A stretch of DNA of 64,000 nt from DASUHT01 sp038230835 (GTDB lineage: Bacteria > Actinomycetota > Thermoleophilia > Gaiellales > JAICJC01). The translations under genes and the position numbers were made by a program. Below are positions 58,970 through 64,000 of this stretch, in pieces; positions within the stretch are counted from its first letter, which is position 1, and every line of letters begins with the position of its first letter. The DNA lies in contig JBBRMM010000015.1 in assembly GCA_038230835.1 (NCBI GenBank), forward strand, positions 1-64,000, given 5' to 3'. The notes beneath the pieces were generated by a model. It searched no databases and was not told the origin of the DNA. It saw only the letters and a list, made by a program, of their open reading frames with translations.

Positions 58970-60324
58970 CGCAGTCCTCCCTTCGGGCCGACGTCTCCGC
59001 GGGCGACCGCCTCGGCCACCGCGGGCATCACCTCGTCGGCCGCCGTCAGCATGTGGTCGATGTCGTCGGGTGTGTGTGCCCCCGAAGTCAGGAACAGGCC
59101 CTCCTGGGGCGGCTGGATCAGGATGCCGCGTGCGCGCAGCTCGCGGTGCAGTGTGAAGAACGGGCTTTGCTGGGAAATCGCGTACGCGTCGCGGTAGTCG
59201 TGGGGCGGGGCGGCGGCGAACCACAGCTGGAACATCCCGCCCACGCCGCTCCAGCACGCCTCCAAACCGGATCGACGAGCGGCCGAAACCAACCCGTCGG
59301 CCAGCCGCGTGCCCAGCCGGTCGAGCTCGTGGTAGAAGCCGTCCCGGCCGGTCTCGAGGCCGGCCGCGATCACTGCGGCGCACACCAGCGGGTTGGAGTT
59401 GTACGTGCCGCCGTGCATGGTGCGGCCGTCGGCTGCCATCTCCATCACCTCGCGGCGGCCGCCCAGCGCCGCGACCGGGAAGCCGGCGCCGATGGCCTTG
59501 GCCAGCACGGTCAGGTCGGGGTCGATGCCGAGCAGCTGCTGGGCGCCGCCGGGACCGACCCGGTAGCCGGTCAGCACCTCGTCGAAGATCAGCAGCGCGC
59601 CGGCCTCCCGGGTCAACTCGCGCATCCGCTCCAGATACCCCGGCTCCGGCATGATCGCACCGCAGTTTCCGAGAATCGGCTCGGTGATCACCGCGGCGAT
59701 CCGCTCGCCGTGGCGTTCGAACACTCGCTCGAGCGCAGCGGCGTCGTTCCACCGGGCGACCACGAGCGACTCCGCCACCTGGGCAGGCATCCCGGTCGAA
59801 CCGGCCACCACCGCCGGCGAGCCCGGATCACCCCAGTCGTCGGGTGTCGGGTGCGCCGACCAGTGGATCGCGTCCGACCAGCCGTGGTAATGGCCCTCGA
59901 AGCGCACGATCAGCGGGCGTCCGGTGTGCGCCCGGGCGAAGCGAAGCGCGTACTGGGCCGCTTCGGTGCCCGAGCTGGAGAAGCGGACGAGGTCGACCGA
60001 GGGCACACGCTCGCACACGCTGCGAGCCGCCTGCGCCTCGAGGTCGCTGGCCAGCGAGAACAGCGATCCGCGTTCGTTCAGCACACGTGTGACCGCCTCG
60101 ATCAGCCGTGGCGGCCGGTGCCCGAGGATCAGCGGACCCTGGCCCATCACGAAGTCGAGCAGCCGGTTTCCGTCCTCGTCGGTGAGCCAGGCACCCTCGC
60201 CCGAGCGGACGAACACCGGCACCGGCTGCCAGCCGGAGCGCGGCGAGCGCGTGCCGGAGCCGACACCGCCGACCAGATGGTGCCCTGCGGCCTCGAACAA
60301 CGATCGTGAGCGGGCGTCGGTCAT
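58966..60324 (-). CDS. Glutamate-1-semialdehyde-aminomutase-like class-III aminotransferase
   Basis: A 452-residue PLP enzyme resembling HemL: FVMGQGPLILGHRPPRLIEA, RFSSSGTEAAQYALRFARA, FEGHYHGWSDAIHW, the PLP-Asp in ALLIFDEVLTGYRVGPGG and the PLP lysine in LTVLAKAIGAGFPVAALGG. In a catabolic operon it is unlikely to serve heme synthesis; transamination of an amino sugar or amino acid released by deglycation is more likely. Coupled to both neighbours by four-base overlaps. Confidence 0.88.
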   Translation of the reverse strand: MTDARSRSLFEAAGHHLVGGVGSGTRSPRSGWQPVPVFVRSGEGAWLTDEDGNRLLDFVMGQGPLILGHRPPRLIEAVTRVLNERGSLFSLASDLEAQAARSVCERVPSVDLVRFSSSGTEAAQYALRFARAHTGRPLIVRFEGHYHGWSDAIHWSAHPTPDDWGDPGSPAVVAGSTGMPAQVAESLVVARWNDAAALERVFERHGERIAAVITEPILGNCGAIMPEPGYLERMRELTREAGALLIFDEVLTGYRVGPGGAQQLLGIDPDLTVLAKAIGAGFPVAALGGRREVMEMAADGRTMHGGTYNSNPLVCAAVIAAGLETGRDGFYHELDRLGTRLADGLVSAARRSGLEACWSGVGGMFQLWFAAAPPHDYRDAYAISQQSPFFTLHRELRARGILIQPPQEGLFLTSGAHTPDDIDHMLTAADEVMPAVAEAVARGDVGPKGGLR

Positions 60325-61118
60325 GCGGCCTCCCAGGCGCCGAAGTGGGTGCAGGCGTGTGCGGCGGCCAGGCTTCCGGCCTCCAGCGCCGCGCCCAGCT
60401 CGGACCCCCGCACGCGGGCCGCGATCACCGCTGCGATCAGGGCGTCACCCGCCCCCAGCGTGTCCACCACGGTCACCGGTTCGGCCGTCCGTTCGACCAG
60501 CTTCCCGTTCCAGCCCAGACTGCCCTCGCCGCCGCGGGTGACCACCGCCGAGCCGGCTCCCGCGTCGACCGCGTCGCGGGCGATCTGGAGCGCCCGTTCG
60601 CGATCCAGGTCGGCGCCCGACAGGAACGCGATCTCCAGCAGTGGTGCCAGCCGCTCGAGCAGGGCGGGGTCGTGGGCGGACGAGAAGTCGTAGGACAGGC
60701 GCGCGCCGTCAAGTCGGGTGAGCACGTCCGACCGCTCGCCCAGGCCGGCCCCGTGCACCCACGCGCAGCCGTCCAGGAACGCCATGTCGGCATCGTCCGG
60801 GCGGTACAGCTCGCCCGCGCCGTGGCGCTCCTCGACAAACACTCGCTCGCCGCCCGGACGCAGCTCGACCAGGGTCACCGCCGTCTCCGCCTCGTACACC
60901 CCCACCCGGCTCATGTCGACGCCCGACGACGTGGCGGCCGACACCACCGAACGGCCGTCGGCGTCGGCCCCGACCGCCCCCAGATAGGCCACCGAGTGTT
61001 CGCGTCGGGCGAGCCCGACAGCCACGTTGAGCGCGTTTCCGCCGACGGTTGCCAGCCGCACCGGCGCCAGGTAGCGGTCGATACAGTTGTCGCCGATGCA
61101 GGCCAGCGTCAGGGCCAC
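60321..61118 (-). CDS. PfkB-family sugar kinase, fructoselysine-6-kinase (FrlD)-like
   Basis: A 265-residue ribokinase-fold kinase beginning LACIGDNCIDRYLAPVRLAT, with TVGGNALNVAVGLARREHSV (substrate end) and the anion-hole/catalytic motif VTVVDTLGAGDALIAAVI (DTxGAGD). The CIGDNxxDxY and GGNALNVAV forms are those of FrlD rather than fructokinase. The GTG at 61118 overlaps the SIS gene by 10 bp. It would phosphorylate an Amadori compound before the deglycase acts. Confidence 0.82.
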   Translation of the reverse strand: MALTLACIGDNCIDRYLAPVRLATVGGNALNVAVGLARREHSVAYLGAVGADADGRSVVSAATSSGVDMSRVGVYEAETAVTLVELRPGGERVFVEERHGAGELYRPDDADMAFLDGCAWVHGAGLGERSDVLTRLDGARLSYDFSSAHDPALLERLAPLLEIAFLSGADLDRERALQIARDAVDAGAGSAVVTRGGEGSLGWNGKLVERTAEPVTVVDTLGAGDALIAAVIAARVRGSELGAALEAGSLAAAHACTHFGAWEAA

Positions 61119-62167
61119 GTGGCACCGCCTTCGGCGAGCATCCGGCGACCCATGAAGGCCCGTGCGTCGAGGTCGTCGATCCCGCGCATGAGGGTGGCGT
61201 AGACGATGAACCACTGCAGCGCGACCTTGACCACGAACGGGGTCAGGAGCGGATCCACCGGCGGCAGTTCGGCTGCGTCGAACAGCACCACGCGGGCGCC
61301 GCTCGAGCGGGCGAAGGTCGCCGTGCGCAGCGTCATCGCCCGTGACTCGTCGGTGCCCACCAGCACCGCCAGGTCGGCCGAGCGGCGGTCGAGCATCTCG
61401 GCAGGACCGTGGCGGAACTCGGCCGACTCGATCACCGATCCGTGGATGCGCATGTTCTCCATGAACACGGTCAGGCCGAACTTGTAGGCCAGTCCGTACA
61501 GGGGCCCGGCGCCGATCGCGTAGAGCAGGTCCGAGTCGGCCAGCTGCTCGGCCAGTTGGCGGCCGCGGTCACGCTGGGTGCGGTAGGCCTCGCCCATGGC
61601 GCCGGGTAGGTCGGCCAGCGCATGGAGCAGGCCGGGTGCGTGCGGGTTGCCGTCCAGCCGCCCCCACTCAGCTGCGAACAGCGTCACCGCAAGCAGCGGC
61701 AGGCAGTACAGCCCCGGCGAGTTGTAGGCGATGGTGTCGTCGGCCTCGGTGCCGATCGGCGAATCTGCTCGGCTGACCAGGGCCACCGTGTGGGCGCCCC
61801 GCTCGCGGGCGAAGCGCAGCGCGGCCAGCGTGTCCTCGGTGCCGCCGGAGTACGACGCGACGAACACCAGCGAGTCGGCGTCGAGTCTGGAGGGCGCCCG
61901 CCACACCAGCTCGTACGAGAGCGACACGTCGGATGGAGCCCCGGTGAGGCGGTCGAAGAGGTATTTGCCGGAGTACATCGAGGCCCACGAGCCGCCCGAT
62001 CCGACGAACCAGACGTGGCGGGTGGAGCGTGCGCGGGCATTCGCGGCCAGCTCGCGCACCCGCTGGGCGTGCTCGGCGAGGAATCTCGCGGAGTCCGCCT
62101 CGAGGTGCGGCGCGCTGAAGAGCTCCGAGCTGTGCGCCCGTTCGACGAGCTGGTCGAGGTCGGCCAA
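61109..62167 (-). CDS. SIS-domain deglycase, fructoselysine-6-phosphate deglycase (FrlB)-like
   Basis: A 352-residue double-SIS protein: HVWFVGSGGSWASMYSGKYL, SLVFVASYSGGTEDTLAALR and the C-terminal VFMENMRIHGSVIESAEFRH followed by GPAEMLDR, typical of FrlB-like deglycases that split fructoselysine 6-phosphate into glucose 6-phosphate and lysine. The start is a TTG at 62167 with AAGGA 7 nt upstream; longer frames would run across the LacI promoter. A LacI-type operator lies just upstream at 62200-62213. Confidence 0.82.
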   Translation of the reverse strand: MADLDQLVERAHSSELFSAPHLEADSARFLAEHAQRVRELAANARARSTRHVWFVGSGGSWASMYSGKYLFDRLTGAPSDVSLSYELVWRAPSRLDADSLVFVASYSGGTEDTLAALRFARERGAHTVALVSRADSPIGTEADDTIAYNSPGLYCLPLLAVTLFAAEWGRLDGNPHAPGLLHALADLPGAMGEAYRTQRDRGRQLAEQLADSDLLYAIGAGPLYGLAYKFGLTVFMENMRIHGSVIESAEFRHGPAEMLDRRSADLAVLVGTDESRAMTLRTATFARSSGARVVLFDAAELPPVDPLLTPFVVKVALQWFIVYATLMRGIDDLDARAFMGRRMLAEGGATWP

Positions 62168-62199
62168 AGTGGGATCCTTCGGGGCAGGTGCGCTGACTC

Positions 62200-62213
62200 T
62201 GATAACGCTATCA
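62200..62213. promoter_or_regulatory. LacI-type operator TGATAACGCTATCA
   Basis: A near-perfect palindrome with a central CG, the classical LacI-family form, between the divergent SIS and LacI genes. It overlaps the -10 (TATCAT, 62209-62214) of the LacI gene, so it should repress both directions. Confidence 0.75.
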
Positions 62214-62221
62214 TGTCGGAC

Positions 62222-63220
62222 ATGACGGTGACGGTGCGAGATGTTGCCCGCGCGGCCGGTGTGTCGCAGGCCACCGCCGCACGGGTGCTGGGCGACTACG
62301 GCTACGCCTCGGCGGGCGTGCGGACGCGGGTGCACGAGAGCGCGCGCCGGCTGGGGTATACGCCCAACGGCGTGGCCAGAGCGCTGGTGTCGCGCGCCAC
62401 GCACACGGTCGGCCTGGTGGTGGGTGATATCGACAATCCGTTCTTCGCAGCCGCTGCTCGCGGACTGTCGGACATGCTGGACGCCGCCGGCTACACCGTG
62501 CTGCTGGCAAACGCCGATGAGGATTCCGAGCGTGAGCGGCGTGCCATCGACGCCCTTCGCCGTCGGCGCGTGGACGGGCTGGTGGTCGTTCCGGCCCCGG
62601 GTGCCGGCCTGAACGGGATCGTCGAATCGGGGCTGCCGCTGGTGCAGCTCGACCGCGCGGTGCGCGGGCTGGCCGCCGATGCGGTGATGGTGGACAACGG
62701 GGCCGGCGCGGCCAACGCGGTGGCCCATCTGATCGACCTCGGACACCGCCGCGTGGGCATGGTGTCGGATTCGCCGCAGATCTCCTCGTCGGCCGAGCGG
62801 CTGGCCGGTTACCGCCGGGCGCTGCGCCTGGCCGGGATCGCCGTCGACGATCATCTGGTCTCGATCGGGGGCTCGACGCAGGCGGAGGCCCACCGCGCGG
62901 CCCGTGCCCTGCTCAGCCGTGCCGACCGGCCGACTGCGGTGTTCACGGCCAACAACTTCATGACCCACGGCGTGCTGCTGGCGGCGCGCGAGTTGCGTCT
63001 GCGGATCCCGGACGATCTGGCGCTGGTGGGCTTCGACGACCTCGACTGGACGACGATCGTCGAGCCGCCGCTGACCGTGGTCAGCCAGCCGGTGGGCGAG
63101 CTGGGCCGGGTCGCGGGCGAGCGGCTGCTGGCCCGGATCGAGGGCGACGCGTCGCCGCCGAGGCGCCTGCGTCTGCGCACCCGGCTGATCGTGCGCGGGT
63201 CATGCGGAGCCAACCGGTGA
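62222..63220 (+). CDS. LacI-family transcriptional repressor
   Basis: A 332-residue repressor. The HTH begins TVRDVARAAGVSQATAARVL with the hinge helix NGVARALVSRATHTVGLVVG; the periplasmic-binding-like effector domain has IDNPFFAAAARGLSDMLDAA and LALVGFDDLDWTTIVEPPLT. TATCAT ends 7 nt before the ATG at 62222, indicating a leaderless start, although an ATG at 62213 also exists. It is divergent from the deglycase operon and probably autoregulated through the operator between them. Confidence 0.93.
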   Translation: MTVTVRDVARAAGVSQATAARVLGDYGYASAGVRTRVHESARRLGYTPNGVARALVSRATHTVGLVVGDIDNPFFAAAARGLSDMLDAAGYTVLLANADEDSERERRAIDALRRRRVDGLVVVPAPGAGLNGIVESGLPLVQLDRAVRGLAADAVMVDNGAGAANAVAHLIDLGHRRVGMVSDSPQISSSAERLAGYRRALRLAGIAVDDHLVSIGGSTQAEAHRAARALLSRADRPTAVFTANNFMTHGVLLAARELRLRIPDDLALVGFDDLDWTTIVEPPLTVVSQPVGELGRVAGERLLARIEGDASPPRRLRLRTRLIVRGSCGANR

Positions 63221-64000
63221 GCTCGGCCGCCGACCTCCTCGGCGAGCTGGTCGCGGCCGACTCGACCAATCCGACGCTCGAGCCCGGAGGTGCCGGCGAG
63301 GCCGCGACGGCGGCCATCCTGGCGGCCCGGATGCGCGCCGCCGGACTCGAGGTCGACGAATGGGACGCGGCGCCCGGCCGGCCCAACGTGGTGGGCCGGT
63401 TGCGCGGAGTCGGCGGCGGGCGGTCTCTGATGTTCTGCGGCCACACCGACGTGGTGGGCGCGGATGCTGACGCATTCGTGCCCCATGTCCGCGATGGGCG
63501 GATGCACGGGCGCGGCACCAACGACATGAAGGGTGGGATCGCCGCCTGCATGGCGGCCGTCGAACGGCTCACGGCCGGCCCGCGACTGCGCGGCGACGTC
63601 CTGCTGGCGTGGGTGATCGACGAGGAGTGGGCCAGCCTGGGCGCCGAGTCGCTGGTGCAGAGGTACACCGCCGATGCAGCCGTGTTGCCCGAGCAGAGCG
63701 ATCTGGATGTGGTGTTCGCCCACGGCGGTTTCGTCTGGTACGAGGTCACGAGCCACGGCCGGGAGTCGGCTGGGGGTGAGCCGCAGCACGGACTCGACGG
63801 GATCGCCCTGGCCGGGACGCTGCTGACCGGTATCGTGGAGCTCGACCGGCGGCTGGCCACCCGAGAGACCCCGGAGTGGGGCCGGCCGAACATCCACGCC
63901 TCCACCATCGCGGGCGGTCAGAACTACCCCAGCTATCCCGCCGAGTGCCGGGTCGGCATCGAGCGCTGCCTGATGCCGGGCGAATCGGTCACCCAGGCCG
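63217..64000 (+). CDS. M20-family metallopeptidase (ArgE/DapE type), cut by right edge
   Basis: At least 261 residues of an M20 zinc peptidase or deacylase. Metal motifs visible are SLMFCGHTDVVGADAD, HGRGTNDMKGGIAACM and WVIDEEWASLG, which supply the His, bridging Asp and catalytic Glu-Glu. The lid-domain segment reads VTSHGRESAGGEPQHGLDG, where relatives usually have a His in GxAAHxS, so the dimer-lid His may be missing. The GTG at 63217 (GTGA overlap with lacI, GGAG upstream) is chosen; ATG 63202 is an alternative. It might release amino acids from glycated peptides for the neighbouring pathway. Confidence 0.85.
   Translation, partial: MSSAADLLGELVAADSTNPTLEPGGAGEAATAAILAARMRAAGLEVDEWDAAPGRPNVVGRLRGVGGGRSLMFCGHTDVVGADADAFVPHVRDGRMHGRGTNDMKGGIAACMAAVERLTAGPRLRGDVLLAWVIDEEWASLGAESLVQRYTADAAVLPEQSDLDVVFAHGGFVWYEVTSHGRESAGGEPQHGLDGIALAGTLLTGIVELDRRLATRETPEWGRPNIHASTIAGGQNYPSYPAECRVGIERCLMPGESVTQA

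Noticed and set aside
58966..60324. HemL for heme synthesis
   Set aside because: Family resemblance is real, but the gene is embedded in a LacI-controlled catabolic operon with no heme genes.
1..64000. tRNA, rRNA, prophage, transposase or integrase genes
   Set aside because: Looked for on both strands; no cloverleaf, rRNA core or recombinase motif was recognised.

Overview
The window is high-GC actinobacterial DNA. The strong GC bias at third codon positions, the many GTG and TTG starts, the four-base ATGA/GTGA overlaps between neighbouring genes and the many -10-like hexamers placed 6-8 nt before a start codon (leaderless transcription) all fit. The class-E-sortase-like protein, the SAM-riboswitch-led thrC and the glycoside/Amadori-sugar genes suggest a soil lineage such as Thermoleophilia/Solirubrobacterales, but no rRNA or ribosomal marker is present, so that is inference. 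No tRNA, rRNA, CRISPR array, integrase or transposase was seen.

Layout. 1-7.4 kb: an amidase (cut by the left edge), an ATP-grasp protein, a MarR relic, a glycosyltransferase, an aminoglycoside-phosphotransferase-like protein, a cupin, a frameshifted small membrane protein, a zinc-finger/HTH-like protein with twin CCAATTGG sites, and a decayed methyltransferase. 7.4-15.1 kb: an amine/polyamine-type catabolic island (saccharopine-dehydrogenase-like protein, PucR regulator, two class-III aminotransferases) followed by a pot-type ABC transporter of which only the binding protein is intact; potA, potB and potC carry internal deletions. 15.3-31 kb: mainly housekeeping genes (NlpC/P60 hydrolase, GntR regulator, nitrite/sulfite reductase, nucleotide-kinase-like protein, SAM riboswitch plus thrC, thioredoxin/ArsR pair, NAGPA-like protein, LysM-transglycosylase, xseAB, UbiA-like enzyme, proline dehydrogenase). 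28.8-30.2 kb: a PhoU-like protein and a response regulator behind a PHO-box-like array. 30.8-35.9 kb: a sugar module (MsmK-type ATPase, BadF-type kinase, deacetylase, SIS protein, GH4 glycosidase).

35.9-48 kb is a phosphate-acquisition locus: soluble PhoR-like kinase, PstC, PstA, PstB, two large membrane-anchored PstS-like proteins, a sortase-fold protein that has lost all three catalytic residues, a cupredoxin-like lipoprotein lacking most copper ligands, a third secreted PstS, a second response regulator and a lipoprotein. Arrays of 11-bp TCAC repeats lie before five transcription units, including a secreted phosphoesterase at 51.5-52.5 kb. A KAP-like NTPase with an altered Walker A motif and an acetamidase-like gene follow.

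53.7-64 kb is a LacI-controlled cluster resembling fructoselysine (Amadori product) catabolism: FrlB-like SIS deglycase, FrlD-like kinase, aminomutase-like aminotransferase, two dipeptide-type binding proteins, two permeases (one frameshifted) and an M20 peptidase cut by the right edge.

A second theme is a family of about 150-200 bp intergenic palindromic elements (four candidates near 15.1, 22.6, 24.1 and 30.6 kb) that sit at or just after stop codons. They share a hairpin core with compensatory changes; three of them are framed by perfect stems that differ at each locus.
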